DNA from: Phytopythium helicoides | Lineage: Eukaryota; Oomycota; Peronosporomycetes; Pythiales; Pythiaceae | Assembly (NCBI GenBank): GCA_024867545.1 | Contig: JANFNE010000007.1 | Span: 992,001-1,056,000, forward strand | Length of the DNA: 64,000 nt | Reading direction: 5' to 3' | Shown: piece by piece, positions 26,283-36,798 of the stretch | Layout: the number at the start of each line of letters is the position of its first letter | Position numbering within the stretch: the stretch's first letter is position 1 | Notes under the pieces: generated by a model | What the model saw: only the letters and a program-made list of their open reading frames with translations | Databases searched by the model: none | What the model was told of the DNA's origin: nothing | Made by a program: the position numbers and the translations under genes

Positions 26283-26892
26283 ATGCGCCGCAACTTCGGC
26301 TCGCTCAACCTCGCGGCGCTCGACCTGCACGACGCCGCGAGCGCCGTCGACGGCCTGGAGCGCCAGTTCTCGGCGCTCGACCCCTGCGCCTCCGAGTGCG
26401 ACAGCCTCGACAGCGCCAGCAGCGACGAGCTCGCGCGCTGCGTCGGCTTCCCGCTCGAGCGCCTGGCGCTCGCGACCTGACGCGGCCGCGCGCGACGTGT
26501 CCATGACGGCGCCCATGGCCATCAGCCCGCGCTTTGCCGACGGCGACACCGGCGCCCGCGAGGACACCGAGCGCACGCTGCCGTCGCGCCGCAAGCGCAG
26601 CATCTCGGCGCGCGGGCTCGACGACGACGGCGACGTGCGCATCAGCAACAAGCTGGTGGCCACGTCCGCGTGGCCGCCGCGCATGCACGAGCAGCACCAC
26701 GTGGAGCTTGGCGCGCTGCGCTGTCTGAGCCTCAAGGTCATGCTGTCGAGCCTGTCGACCGCCACGAGCTCGTCGAGCGACGACAGCGAGTCGCCGCTCT
26801 CGTCGTCGGGCGGCAGCTACAGAGAGAAGGCGGCCGCCGTCATGCCGCTGCGCCGCCCCTCCATCCCGTGTAACATGATTCAAAGCGTGTAA
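26283..26892 (+). CDS. Small hypothetical protein, interrupted by one apparent frame break
   Basis: ATG at 26283 follows a C-rich leader ending CACACACCGCAAG. The first frame gives about 65 residues (MRRNFGSLNLAALDLHDA...) and stops at 26478. A second frame (from about 26,480; ATG 26497) continues with compatible composition to 26892 and contains RRKRSISARGLDDDGDVRI, a phosphorylation-site-like basic/serine segment, and a Ser/Asp-rich stretch near the end. No GT-AG intron fits the joint, so either one base is wrong or these are two ORFs. No known domain was recognised. It could be a small regulatory or scaffold protein, but nothing in the sequence fixes a function. Confidence 0.45.
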
Positions 26893-27429
26893 GCGTCGGA
26901 TAACACGAGACGGACCCGCGCCCCGCCCCGCCGCCCGCCGCCCCCCGTGGCCCCGACCCGCCTGCGTCTCGTGCCGTCGGTGTCGTTCCATGGTTGCATG
27001 TGTAACTGCTGTACTTTAAAACCTCCGCAACGAACTAGCGAAACAACACCTACAGGCCATGCCTTTCCGGAGCCGCGAGGGTTTCCCACCCGCACGCCGC
27101 CCCCATCCCATCGCGTTTCGCGACCCTGCGGCGAGTTGAGCTCCGGTAAGCGCCGGCCGTGAGCAAGCGATCGCCCGCGCCAACAGGTCAGCCGCCGCGT
27201 GGACTGGCCACGCGCCTGTGGCCCATGCGTGTCGAGCGATTACCAGGAGCGCCGGTCCGCCGCTCGCGGAATCAGGGCGGAAAAAAAAAATCAGCCCTCA
27301 CCCGCAACGTCTTGGCGTTTGTATGCTGAGGGCGCTGATTGGCGTGCGTGAGATCTGATGTTGCCTCCCATTGGGCGAAAATGCGCCGGCGCGGGATCAA
27401 GTTGAAGTGGCCGCCTCGCCGGGGCGAAC
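26893..27429. other. Intergenic region upstream of the UBA5-like gene
   Basis: About 540 bp with no supported gene. It includes a run of ten A at about 27,281-27,290 and ends in the probable UBA5-like promoter. Nothing else stands out. Confidence 0.4.
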
Positions 27430-28609
27430 ATGAGCCGCGACGCCTTCTTCGACGACGGCCCGCCCATCGCGCAGCTGCAGGCGGCCGCCAGAGGCCTCGA
27501 GCGCCTCGTGCACGCGCTCGTGGCCCCCCGCCGACAAGGACGCGCCGACCACCAGCGGCAGCGCCAGCCGACGCAGGCGACCCACCGCCGCGCAGCTGTT
27601 CGGGCGCCAGCCGTTCGTGAGCGCGCAGTGGAGAGAGCTGCCGAGTCTCAGCGTCGCCGTGCATGGGCTCAATGCGGTTGGCGCGCGGGCGGCCGAGGCG
27701 CTCGTGCGCGCCGGCGTCGGCAAGCTGCTGCTCGTGGACGCGCCGCGGAACGCTCCCATCACGCGCGAGTGCATGTGCGCGATGGCGTTTGAGCGCGAGG
27801 AGGTCGGCGTCAGCCGCACTCAGGCGCTGCGCTTACGGCTGCAGAGCATCGATATCGGCGGCAGTGATCGACACCGCACGGGCGTCGAGGCAATATCTGC
27901 AGACGTGACGCATGGCCCCGACCGGCTCGAGCTGCAAAAGAAGCTGAAAATGAGCACCGTCGGTCGCGTCTCGAGCGATCAGCTGTCCTCTACTAGCGCC
28001 ACAAATCAAGCCGAAGAGAGCCATGCAGCCATCACTACCGCAGCAGCATCCAACATTGGACTATTCGAAGCACTGACGCTCAAACACCCGTACGACGCGG
28101 TGCTGTGCTGCTCAGAGGACGCAGCAACCAAGAGAGCGCTCAATGAGCTCTGTCTAGAGCTGAGCCTTCCAATGGTAGACATTGAGATCTCCCCTACCAA
28201 CTCAAGTATCTCGATCCATACCGTTTTGCCTGGTGCGACCTGCTGCCTTGAGTGCATCAAGGCGGCGCGGGTGTTGACACCCATGGACCAAGTTGTGCAA
28301 TCCCTTGCAAGCGCATTTCCAGCCGTGCTGCCTCACGTCGAGCTCACCGCCGCTGGCTTTGCGGCACAGCAAGTACTCAAGTATGTGTATTTGTGTATCG
28401 CTCACGAACGACTGCTGGTGATCTAACGGCCCATTTCTTGGTGACTTGCTAGGTTCTTGCTCAACACCGGAGACTTTGTACCGTGCTTTCGGCTCGACAT
28501 GCTCTCGTTCCATGTCGAGTCCTTTTCCTTTGGACCAAACGCCAATTGCGACAGCAGCGTCTGTCGTGAACGCCAGCTCGAGGAGCGCACACGAGGACAA
28601 ACAGAATAG
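27430..28609 (+). CDS. UBA5-like E1 (UFM1-activating enzyme family), apparently lacking catalytic residues
   Basis: The ThiF/E1-fold region (LPSLSVAVHGLNAVGARAAE, then VGKLLLVDA) and the C-terminal segment FLLNTGDFVPCF...FGPNANCD follow human UBA5 in order. Intron 28381-28452 (72 nt) joins VLK to FLLN precisely. Both Zn-binding CxxC-type pairs are kept (CLEC at about 28,243 and NCDSSVC at about 28,549). The nucleotide-binding glycine motif (GxGGxG in UBA5) is GLNAVG here, and the region where UBA5 has its catalytic cysteine, just before the LPTT-like segment, has no Cys. The N-terminus does not resemble the usual UBA5 start. A C6 run at 27524-27529 shifts the frame by one; with one C fewer the protein would be about 368 residues. 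Canonical UBA5 activates UFM1; this copy may be a paralogue with a non-catalytic role. Confidence 0.72.
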
Positions 28610-28701
28610 CTGGGATAAACAATACCAAGAAAGCAAATCACGGCGGGGTCAAATGCATTATCGCCTTTTGGTTGGAACTAGATGGAGCTTCCATTCAAAG
28701 C

Positions 28702-31541
28702 TCAAGTGCGCAGTTGCTGCAAGCTGGAACTGAGCTCTTCGAGAAGAGACTTGGTGTCATCGATCAACTGCGTCTCAGCACGCAGCACGTCGTAGCACAT
28801 GCGCTTCTTCTCATCCGAGAGCACGATCGAGCCGCCCGCACCAATCCCGCTCGACTCCATCGAGAACGAGCGGCTAGACGCGCTACCTGTAGCCTCCAGT
28901 TTGCGGACGAGGCGCTGACCCGATACGTTGAGCTGTGTGACGCGTGGCTGCATGCGGCGCACGTCGATCGCCATGCGCTCAAGCTCGCTCTTGTATTCGC
29001 GCTCGGCTCGCGACAGGTTAGGTTGATTCTCCTTCACAGCCTGGAGAACCTGCAGCAGCACGCTTCGATAGGTTTTGCTGCACCGCCATCGCTTGCTCCA
29101 TGCGCTTTTGCAGCGCGACGAGAGACTGCTTCGTCACGTCCACCGATTTGCGCACAACCGCCGCCTTCTCCGTCTGAGCAGCCAGCATGTCGCGGTGCAC
29201 CAAGAGCCGGTCCGCGTAGTAGTTGGTCGATTACGTCCACGTACTCGACATCTTCGTACAGGATCTTGACGCGCTCAAGCACAAAAGCGAGCACCGCCGC
29301 ATCGACCTCGCTTAGCTGCGTCTTGCCCGTCACGCGCGTACCACGAGGGTTCAGCGCCTCGAGTTTTTCCTCGACAATGTCAGCAAACGGGCGGAGTCCA
29401 CTAGCGTCATTGAGGTCGCTAGTGCCGCTGCTGGAGCTCGCCGCAGCTCGCGACTTAGAGGACGAAGCGATGGACGCTAACGTACTTGGCAGGGAGCTGG
29501 TCGCAACAGATTTCTCACTGCCACGGTCCTCAGCTTCCTCAAGAGTGCCTTTGAGTAGCTCCGTTGACGCCGCACTGACATTCACCACTTCAAAGTTACC
29601 GGAAGCAAGACGCAGCAGCAGCAGGTGCCCAAAGTTGACATTCTTGGCGACGCGTGCACCGATGACATTGGAAACACTGGCTGGCGATCGCGCTGCCTGC
29701 GCTTTGGTCGGTGAAACACTGAAAATGTGACGCACAGAGCTCTTGGGTAGCGACGTAAACTGCTTGCCGGCGGCAAGTGCAAATACCCAGTTCACATTCA
29801 GCACATGAACTCCCGTCGAGTGCAAGCAGTACACCAAGCGCGAGTCAGTTGGGTCTCGCGCAAGGACGGCCTTGCCGCCAGAGTCATCGATGCCAAGATT
29901 CAAGCACTCGAGGAGAAGTGCCGGCAGTGCGTCACTGCTGACCGAGCTGTTCTTGGCACGCATCTCGCTCTTCCACTTCGGACGAATCGGTGCATCCAGC
30001 AGAATGAGCTCTACGTGGCCAGAAGTGTAGGATCGAACGAGAAAAGGCGAAGACGACGCCTTCTTGTCGCCGCTACTCGTAGCATTGCCGCTCATACGAC
30101 TTGGGTGAGGAACAACAAGCAGAGATGTCCCGGACGAGCCACCAGCCATGCGGTTCTTCCCTGCAACAACGGACTTTGGAGTCACATCCACAGGGCCTTG
30201 CACTGCAAGTGGCCACGTCTCTGGAGAAATGCCGCTTGCGTGCGGCGTCAGGAAGCGGAGCAGGTCCAATGATCCGTCTTGATTGTTGTCATCATCGTCC
30301 GCACCAATGCCGCTACTGTTAAACGACGACTTTGTCGTTGAACTGGCCTTGGTTACAGGAGCCCATGCTTCCTGAAGCCAGTACTTGTGTGACTTGAGCT
30401 CAGCGATACGCGCCTGGATGCTGCTGGTTGAGTGATGCGTTGGGGTATCATTGGCATTGAGTTGGCTTTTGCATCGAATAATCTGGGCATCGACCTCCGT
30501 ACGAAGCGACTGGAGCAGCGTGCGGCTCACGCGGCAATCATACGGAACGAGCGGGCACAATGCGTAAATGGATCCATCCGAACGAAGAATGTAGCACGTG
30601 AACGGGTCCCAACGCCCCATCGGAGTGTGGAGTTGCAGTTGTCGGTGAAGCGTCGACGGTGTCCCGAACGAGAAGGCTGTCGATACGGCGGCAATGCCGG
30701 TCCCGGTTGTCTTGGGACTAGCGCCTGGGAACTCGAGCAAGTGGCGCTGCTCGGGCTTCGACACATCCAAGCGCAGGTTGAACAGCGCAATCTCTTCGGC
30801 GTCTGACAGCACAACAATGTGCGAGTCGCTGAGTGGATGCCACGCCACCTGGCGGACACCCGGGAAGTACCCGATTTGCCGCACGGAGGCAACCCCCAGC
30901 TCCTTGGAGATCAGAGCGACCTGCTTGGACACTCCTCGCGCAGCTTCCTTGCGGACGCGCTCCAGCTCCTCTTCGACGCTCATCTTGTCTCCCTCCTTGG
31001 TGGGCAGGATGACCTCTGTCTCGGAGCCATCTGCCAGCCGAACGTGGTAGCGCGCGGCTCCGGCGTCCACCTCGCCACGCTTGATCCCGAGCCTACGTGA
31101 TGACCCACCGCTGCGACGCGCGCTGCTTGCCACCGCTGAGGGCGAGAGCACGCTCTGGACGCTCGAGGGCAGCTTGACGGCCTTGATCCATGACTTGGCG
31201 ACCAGCAGCACGTGTGAGCTGCTTGCGTTGAGCTGCACGAGCTCGACGGCCGCGACCTCGTGCTTCTGCAGCGGCGGGTCGAGCGTGACGTGCGTGAGCA
31301 GCTGCGTGTGGGCTGCGGCGGCGGCCCCCGCGGCGGCCGCGCCGCTCTTGGGCTGCTGGAAGAGCCCGACGAAGTGCAGGCGGCCGCTGGCGGCCAGCAG
31401 CGCCGCGCCGCCGCTCTCGCTCACATCGAACGTGCTCAGGTGCGCGTCCGTGCTCAGGTCCGCGTACGCCGGCGGCAGCGCCGCGCCGCACAGCTCCAGG
31501 TTGGCGCGCAGCACCCAGCTGTCGCCCGCGCCGCTCGACAT
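28702..31541 (-). CDS. NUP88: Nucleoporin NUP88
   Basis: The long frame from ATG 31541 has a beta-propeller-like N-terminal half, with NUP88-type segments such as VRQVAWHPLSDSHIVVLS and LVYCLHSTGVHVLNVNW, then a linker and a charged alpha-helical C-terminus (ADRLLVHRDMLAAQ; QSLVALQKRMEQAM; LDD-rich coiled coil) ending at 28702. NUP88 anchors NUP214/NUP62 on the cytoplasmic face of the nuclear pore and takes part in CRM1-dependent export. Two one-base frame changes, near 29,225 and 29,067, separate the coiled-coil exons from the main frame; no intron consensus fits either. With both resolved the length is about 945 residues, longer than human NUP88 (741) because of low-complexity Ser/Ala insertions. 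The gene is head-to-head with MCM4 and tail-to-tail with the UBA5-like gene about 90 bp away. Confidence 0.82.
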
Positions 31542-31620
31542 CGCTTGCTGTTTCTTGGGTTGAGCAGGCGGCGCCGACCATACACGAGCAGCAAAGGCTC
31601 TTATACCGTATTGACGACCC

Positions 31621-31697
31621 GGTAGTCAATATTATGCTTAATTTATTATGCTTGGTAGTCAAACATGGGTAGTCAATATCATTAAAATGGTAGTCAA
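31621..31697 (+). promoter_or_regulatory. Four direct copies of GGTAGTCAA
   Basis: Copies lie at 31621-31629, 31654-31662, 31668-31676 and 31689-31697; three extend to GGTAGTCAATAT. All are in the same orientation. Clustering in a short shared promoter suggests binding sites for an unknown factor, or a decayed short tandem duplication. Confidence 0.6.
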
Positions 31698-31827
31698 TAT
31701 CATTAACATAATGGTGATGATTACAGAGCGTTCATTAGTGGGGTGCGTCATCAACTATATTTTAATGACAGGAACCGTAGTTGTATAGTTTCAGCCAATC
31801 GAAAGATGGAATTCCAGTTATAGGTTG

Positions 31828-31840
31828 TTTTGGCGGGAAA
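31828..31840 (+). promoter_or_regulatory. Perfect E2F/DP-type site just upstream of the MCM4 ATG
   Basis: TTTTGGCGGGAAA contains the canonical E2F recognition core (TTTGGCGGGAAA) and ends 11 bp before the MCM4 ATG at 31852. MCM2-7 genes are classical E2F targets at the G1/S transition in animals and plants, so context and motif agree. The very short distance implies a short 5' UTR or a site overlapping the transcript start. Confidence 0.8.
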
Positions 31841-31851
31841 CCATCGCGATC

Positions 31852-34800
31852 ATGGACCGAGGCGGTGATGGGAATGGGACGCCGCCGGCGACGCCGCCGT
31901 CGCCCGCGAGTGCCGCGGCTGGCCGCTACCTGACGCGCGAGGCGCCACTGACGCCACCGTCCCCCGCGAGTGCTGCGCCTGGGCGCTACCTGACGCGGGA
32001 GACGCCGTCGACGGCCTCGCTAGGGTCGACGATGGCGCTGACGGGCGACGACGCGACGCAGCCGATGCCGCAGACGCCCCCGGCAGCCAACGGGGACGGA
32101 GCGCAGCGCCCGCAGACGCCGCCAAGTCCCATGTCGCCCATGTCGCCCATGTCGGCGTCCGTGCGCTCCGTGTCGGCCTCCGCCGTGTCTGCCACCGACA
32201 TGCCGTACCGCTACGGCGGTTTCCAGGAGGTGAGCGCGTCGATCGACGCGACGCCCATGCCGCGGTACCTCGGGCACTTTGGAGCTGCCGGAGGCCAAGG
32301 CCAAGCGGATGAAGAGGAAGACGACGTGGAGGCTGAGCTCCGACGCCTCGCGCAGCGCCAGCTGCCGCGCGGAGACCTCGGCCGCAGGGAGTGGAGACTC
32401 GACAGCTTCACGCCTTCGGCAGCGCCCAACCTGACGGGATCGCAAGCAGATGGAGCGAACGGCGTCCCGCAGCCGCCAATGTCACCGTCAAGTAGCAGTG
32501 TCGCGAGCATTCGCTCATCGGCGCACTCCATGTACGGAGAAAGCGCCACCCAGCAGTCTCGGTCGGCACTTCCTCGACCTCCTGCATCGCCCCCAAGCTC
32601 CCCACGCTCAAGATCAGTCAGTCGACAAAGTGTATCGGCGTCGCGGAACTCGCCGCGGTCATACACGGCGTCTCAAATGCCATTCGACAGTCAGCAGGAA
32701 AACCTCAATGGTGCGGTTGTGTGGGGCACTAACATTAGTGTACCAGAGTCCATGGGGCTCTTCCGCAATTTCCTGCAGCAGTTCCGGTTGCCGAATGCAC
32801 AAGGTGGAGATTTCCAAGCGGATGAGCCGTACTATATCAAGGTTCTTCGACACCTCGAGCTGACGCAGTCCCTGGTGTTCAATCTCGATACCCAGCACTT
32901 GCTGCAAGTGCGGTCGGCTCGGAAAGTGTACAACCAGCTCGTGCTCTTTCCGCAGGTTCTCATCCGACTCCTCGATATGGTCGTGTATGAGGAGTTCATG
33001 CGGCTCTTTCCGGATGCGCGAGAAGAAGACGCACGCATCCAAGTTCGGCCATTCAATTTGAGCGATTTATCACCCATGCGTCAGCTAAACCCTGCCGACA
33101 TTGACCAGCTCGTGTGTCTGAAGGGTATGGTAACGCGGTGCAGCTCTGTCATCCCCGACCTCAAGGAGGCGTTTTTTCGGTGCACGATTTGCCAGGCAAC
33201 TACTACGGTCGAACTCGATCGCGGACGCATCGAAGAACCGTCTTTCTGCTCACGATGCAACACGCGTATGTGCATGGAGATGATCCACAATCGCTGTGCG
33301 TTCACAGACAAGCAGTTGGTCAAGATGCAAGAGACCCCCGACGCAATTCCCGAGGGAGAAACCCCCTACACTGTCATGCTGTTTGCATTTGACGACCTCG
33401 TGGATGACGTGCGGCCAGGTGACAAGGTCGAAGTCACTGGTATTTACCGAGCCGTCCCCATGCGTGCCTCCTCCCGCCAGCGCGTCGTAAAGTCTGTTTT
33501 CAAGACATATATTGATGTTGTTCACTTCCGACGCGTTGATGAGCTCGCACGTCGCAACAATGAAGCGGAAAGTGCTATCGCTGGAGGTGACGTCTCGATG
33601 GAAGATGAAGAAGAAAACAGTTTTGATGCCAATCGCATCCACGACACCGAGCAAGCACGTCTCGAGGAGTTCCGACGTATTGCTGCACACCCGAACGTGT
33701 ACGAGAACCTGGCGCACTCCATTGCTCCGTCTATTTGGGAGCTCGACGATGTCAAGAAGGGCATTTTGTGCATGCTTTTTGGCGGCACTCGAAAGGATAA
33801 GGCCGGGAACATCGCGTCTGGTGACACCAACTCTCCCGACGGTGCTCTCCAGCCACAGAAAACGATGCGCTCGGACATGAACGTTCTGCTGTGTGGAGAT
33901 CCAGGTACCTCAAAATCTCAGTTGCTTTCGTACGTCCACAAGCTGTCTCCTCGCAGCATTTACACATCCGGCAAAGGTAGCTCTGCTGTGGGTCTCACGG
34001 CGTCAATCATTCGCGACATGGAGACTGGGGACCTCGTGCTCGAATCTGGTGCTCTCGTGCTCTCGGACGAGGGTATTTGCTGTATCGACGAATTCGACAA
34101 GATGTCGGACTCTGCGCGGTCAGTACTTCACGAAGTTATGGAGCAGCAAACGGTTTCAATTGCCAAAGCCGGCATCATCTGTTCACTAAACGCACGTGCA
34201 TCCATTCTTGCGTCCGCGAACCCGATCGAGTCGCGCTACAACCCGAACAAGTCAGTGATCGAGAACGTCAACATCCTTCCAACGCTGTTGTCCCGATTCG
34301 ATCTCATCTACCTTATTCTGGATAAACCACAGGCCGAGACGGACCGCAAGCTCGCAAAGCACATTGTCGCTCTTTACTACGATGAAGAGACTCGACAGCG
34401 GAGACAGATGCAGCAGATGCAGAATGGAGGTGGGGGCGGGCCTGTGCTGATTCGCATGAAAGTGCTGACCGAGTATATTGCATACGCGAAGAAGAACGTT
34501 CACCCTCGGTTGTCGGCCGCCGCAAGAGATGCGCTCATCGCCGCGTACCTTGACCTCCGACGCATGGGTGGGGTATCGGGGACGGCGGCGAGAAAAAACA
34601 TTACCGCTACGCCACGACAGCTCGAGTCTCTCATCCGAATCTCGGAGGCTCTTGCCAAGATGAAGCTGTGCGAGGTCGTCGAGCGCCGGGACGTAGAGGA
34701 GGCGCTGCGACTCATGAACGTTGCCACTCAGCGCGCAGCGATGGACCCGCGAACGGGCACGATTGACATGGACATGATCAACACTGGCCATAGTACGCTG

Positions 34801-35040
34801 GAGCGTGAATCGATTGCGGACGTGATCAACGTGATGCGCGCTCTCCTCAGCGAAGCACCCAACCAGTCCATGGGCGTTGGAGAAATTCGTCGCCGACTCG
34901 AAGAAGCTCGCAAGGCCGAGGTTACAGGAGCAGAGTTCCAGATGGCTCTGCGGGCGTTAGAAGATGATAACTTGGTGCAGCTCTCGCACGGCGTCATTCG
35001 GTACTTTGGCGAGGCTGCCGACCCTGTTGACGATGCATGA
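31852..35040 (+). CDS. MCM4: MCM4 replicative helicase subunit
   Basis: An intact single-exon frame of 1,062 residues from ATG 31852. MCM4 is a subunit of the MCM2-7 hexamer, the core of the CMG helicase. A Ser/Pro/Thr-rich N-terminus of about 280 residues with SP and TP sites (CDK/DDK target-like, as in other MCM4s) precedes VWGTNISVPES, the MCM4-type N-domain start. The zinc finger has C444-x2-C447-x18-C466-x2-C469. The AAA+ core has Walker A GDPGTSKSQ from G682, Walker B with DEF at D746, and the arginine finger SRF at R815. A winged-helix tail follows. Assignment to MCM4 over MCM2/3/5/6/7 rests on N-domain and helicase similarity (for example IESRYNPNKSVIENV). The last 17 codons are duplicated in the inverted repeat at 39,608. 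Confidence 0.95.
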   Translation: MDRGGDGNGTPPATPPSPASAAAGRYLTREAPLTPPSPASAAPGRYLTRETPSTASLGSTMALTGDDATQPMPQTPPAANGDGAQRPQTPPSPMSPMSPMSASVRSVSASAVSATDMPYRYGGFQEVSASIDATPMPRYLGHFGAAGGQGQADEEEDDVEAELRRLAQRQLPRGDLGRREWRLDSFTPSAAPNLTGSQADGANGVPQPPMSPSSSSVASIRSSAHSMYGESATQQSRSALPRPPASPPSSPRSRSVSRQSVSASRNSPRSYTASQMPFDSQQENLNGAVVWGTNISVPESMGLFRNFLQQFRLPNAQGGDFQADEPYYIKVLRHLELTQSLVFNLDTQHLLQVRSARKVYNQLVLFPQVLIRLLDMVVYEEFMRLFPDAREEDARIQVRPFNLSDLSPMRQLNPADIDQLVCLKGMVTRCSSVIPDLKEAFFRCTICQATTTVELDRGRIEEPSFCSRCNTRMCMEMIHNRCAFTDKQLVKMQETPDAIPEGETPYTVMLFAFDDLVDDVRPGDKVEVTGIYRAVPMRASSRQRVVKSVFKTYIDVVHFRRVDELARRNNEAESAIAGGDVSMEDEEENSFDANRIHDTEQARLEEFRRIAAHPNVYENLAHSIAPSIWELDDVKKGILCMLFGGTRKDKAGNIASGDTNSPDGALQPQKTMRSDMNVLLCGDPGTSKSQLLSYVHKLSPRSIYTSGKGSSAVGLTASIIRDMETGDLVLESGALVLSDEGICCIDEFDKMSDSARSVLHEVMEQQTVSIAKAGIICSLNARASILASANPIESRYNPNKSVIENVNILPTLLSRFDLIYLILDKPQAETDRKLAKHIVALYYDEETRQRRQMQQMQNGGGGGPVLIRMKVLTEYIAYAKKNVHPRLSAAARDALIAAYLDLRRMGGVSGTAARKNITATPRQLESLIRISEALAKMKLCEVVERRDVEEALRLMNVATQRAAMDPRTGTIDMDMINTGHSTLERESIADVINVMRALLSEAPNQSMGVGEIRRRLEEARKAEVTGAEFQMALRALEDDNLVQLSHGVIRYFGEAADPVDDA

Positions 35041-35146
35041 GCGCCACCAGTATAGCAAAACAATATCAGCTGGTAGACTTTCCCCCCACTCTCTCGATCC
35101 AAACGGTGACTTCGTGAATCCTTCGTGTTGAAAGTCTGCTGCTGTC

Positions 35147-35172
35147 GGTAGGTACTACCTACTAGGTAGGTC
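35147..35172. repeat. Nested short palindromes GGTAG-GTA-CTACC / CCTAC-TAG-GTAGG
   Basis: Two overlapping inverted repeats built from GTAGG units lie about 110 bp past the MCM4 stop. The same element is present in the right arm near 39,480-39,505. It could be a regulatory site for the small ORF or the duplicated gene; no function is shown. Confidence 0.5.
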
Positions 35173-35286
35173 ACCCGAGAACAGAAGGTGAAGTTTCCGC
35201 GATCATCTATAATCATTCAAGAAACGCTTTCTGATAATTTTGGCAGTTGCAGCAGATGCTTCGAAGATATGGCCGCAGCTTGGTTT

Positions 35287-35452
35287 GATGCACACAGACT
35301 TGTGTCAAGCTGCAAAGCACGTTCTCTTCGCTTCCACTGAAGCGAGGCATGTGGTTGATTCCATTTTGGGCAGTGCACATGAAGAACACGCGCCATCTCG
35401 AAACGGACAGAGCTTTCTATCTCGCCTCGCAGCATCCATCAGCCGGGCTTGA
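35287..35452 (+). CDS. Small ORF (54 aa) preserved in both inverted-repeat arms
   Basis: ATG 35287 opens a frame ending FLSRLAASISRA before a TGA. The mirror frame at 39196-39361 on the minus strand is also open and ends FLSRLAASMSRS, despite about 8% nucleotide divergence in this segment, the highest in the arm. Preservation of the frame despite divergence hints at coding, but the sample is small and upstream-ORF or chance explanations remain. No known motif. Confidence 0.25.
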
Positions 35453-35491
35453 GGTCTTGACTACTTTTCAAGTCTCCACACCTCAGCAGCG

Positions 35492-36715
35492 ATGAGCAAC
35501 CAGGATTCTCACGAGATCCCGCATCCAGAGCGTCGTGATCGATACTTATCGTCTACTTCTTCATCCTCACCACCACCATCTTCTTCTTCTCTGCCTCCCC
35601 TAGCAGTGACGGTACGCAGTCCCGTTGATTGATCAGCAGTGCGCTTTCATCGCTTTCATCGCTCACGTTCCAACCATCAGACCCCATCTGTCGTCGCTTC
35701 CGAGCGTGAAGTCGCGCTGGCACTCGCATCTTTCCACCACTCGGTCGACCGCCTTCGGCATGCTGGAGACGAGCTCGAGCGCTTCCGCATTCAGCTCAAG
35801 CAGCTTCTGTTAGCCTCGGCGCTGCTTGGCGACGATCTCAAGTATCGACCACCCCCTGAAGGTGTTCTTTGGAGCGAGACCAGTGACAAATGTGGGAACC
35901 CATCTCGCATTCGAAGCTCTAGTCGTCCTGAACGACTGCGGCGCGCCATGGAAGAGGTGGAGAGCACGACTACGTGGAGTCTCGACTTTGGAGATGAGAC
36001 TGTGGACGACGTGCTTCGTCGTCGGGTCCTGGGTGTACGTGCACGCGTTGCAGAGCTCGAAGCGACTGCTGCACCCTGCATCTACACGCGTGCACAGCTC
36101 AAAGCCGAGTATGACCAACTCCTGTCCAAGCAGCACAAGTCGACCACACGTCGTATTTCGATCTTGCCGCTCACGAAGGAGCCATACGAAAATCAGTCTG
36201 CGGTAGCAGAGCTTCTCGCTGACAAGTTGGCGCTCGCAACGCAAACGCTGCTGCAAGTGTTGAGGTCGCTCGACGAGGCCGAGCGCAAGCGCGCGGACGA
36301 TGACGCCGAGCTTGTTCGCGCAACGCTCGAGCACTTTTTCCGTGCTGGGCTTCGTGCTCTCCAAGCGCCTCGACGAGTCAGCGTGTCTGCCTACTGCGAC
36401 ACTGACACGGTCAGCGACCGAGCGACGAGCTTGAAAACGACCGACACCAGCAATGAGGATACGATCCACTCAACTGATAACAATGGCAATGAGGAAGACG
36501 AGATCGTCGATGCTGATCGCCGCAGTAAGGAGACGGCGCCGCATCCCGCGCAGCCCCCACGATCGGTGGTCGACTTTCGTCCTTCTCGCAAGCAGGTTCG
36601 GTACCAGTATCCATCGTCAAAGGCGCCGAGCAGCTCGGCCTCGACGCTGAAGCTGCCGACCATGGATGAGCTCATCGCATTCACCTCGAAGCGTCTGCAG
36701 TGGACGCGTCGCTGA
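35492..36715 (+). CDS. Unknown charged helical protein, intact copy of the inverted duplication
   Basis: Exon 1 (35492-35611) starts MSNQDSHEIPHPERRDRYLS and is rich in Ser/Pro. A 69-nt intron (35612-35680, GT...AG) joins it to exon 2 (35681-36715), giving 384 residues. The body is strongly helical and charged (for example ALASFHHSVDRLRHAGDELE and LRSLDEAERKRADDDAELV), suggesting coiled coil, followed by an acidic Asp/Glu/Asn stretch and a basic C-terminus (TMDELIAFTSKRLQWTRR). No family recognised. The mirror copy at 37925-39152 is frameshifted, so this is the likely functional one. Transcription converges on the serine hydrolase between the arms. Confidence 0.7.
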
Positions 36716-36798
36716 CCGTGAACGCGACGTAGATTCTGCCTTACCCTTTCTAGTATCTTCAATACTCAATTGCATTGGCTTTCAGCACTGGTCGGACC

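Larger units (their letters stand above)
31542..31851. promoter_or_regulatory. NUP88/MCM4 bidirectional promoter
   Basis: A 310-bp AT-rich intergenic stretch between two divergent start codons. It holds four copies of GGTAGTCAA and an E2F-type site next to MCM4, each listed separately. Confidence 0.7.
35041..36735. repeat. Left arm of a long inverted duplication
   Basis: Position 35041 pairs with 39608 and 36711 with 37929, with only a few small indels between. The arm holds the MCM4 3' flank, a nested palindromic element at 35147-35172, a small ORF and the complete duplicated gene at 35492-36715. The gene part is about 99% identical between arms; the segment 35219-35460 is only about 92% identical. 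Homology outward of the arm includes the MCM4 3' end. Confidence 0.93.

Noticed and set aside
28672..29730. 352-aa plus-strand ORF
   Set aside because: Antisense shadow of the NUP88 coiled-coil region.
31825..31851. Upstream TTG start for MCM4
   Set aside because: It overlaps the E2F site and is not an ATG; ATG 31852 is the natural start.
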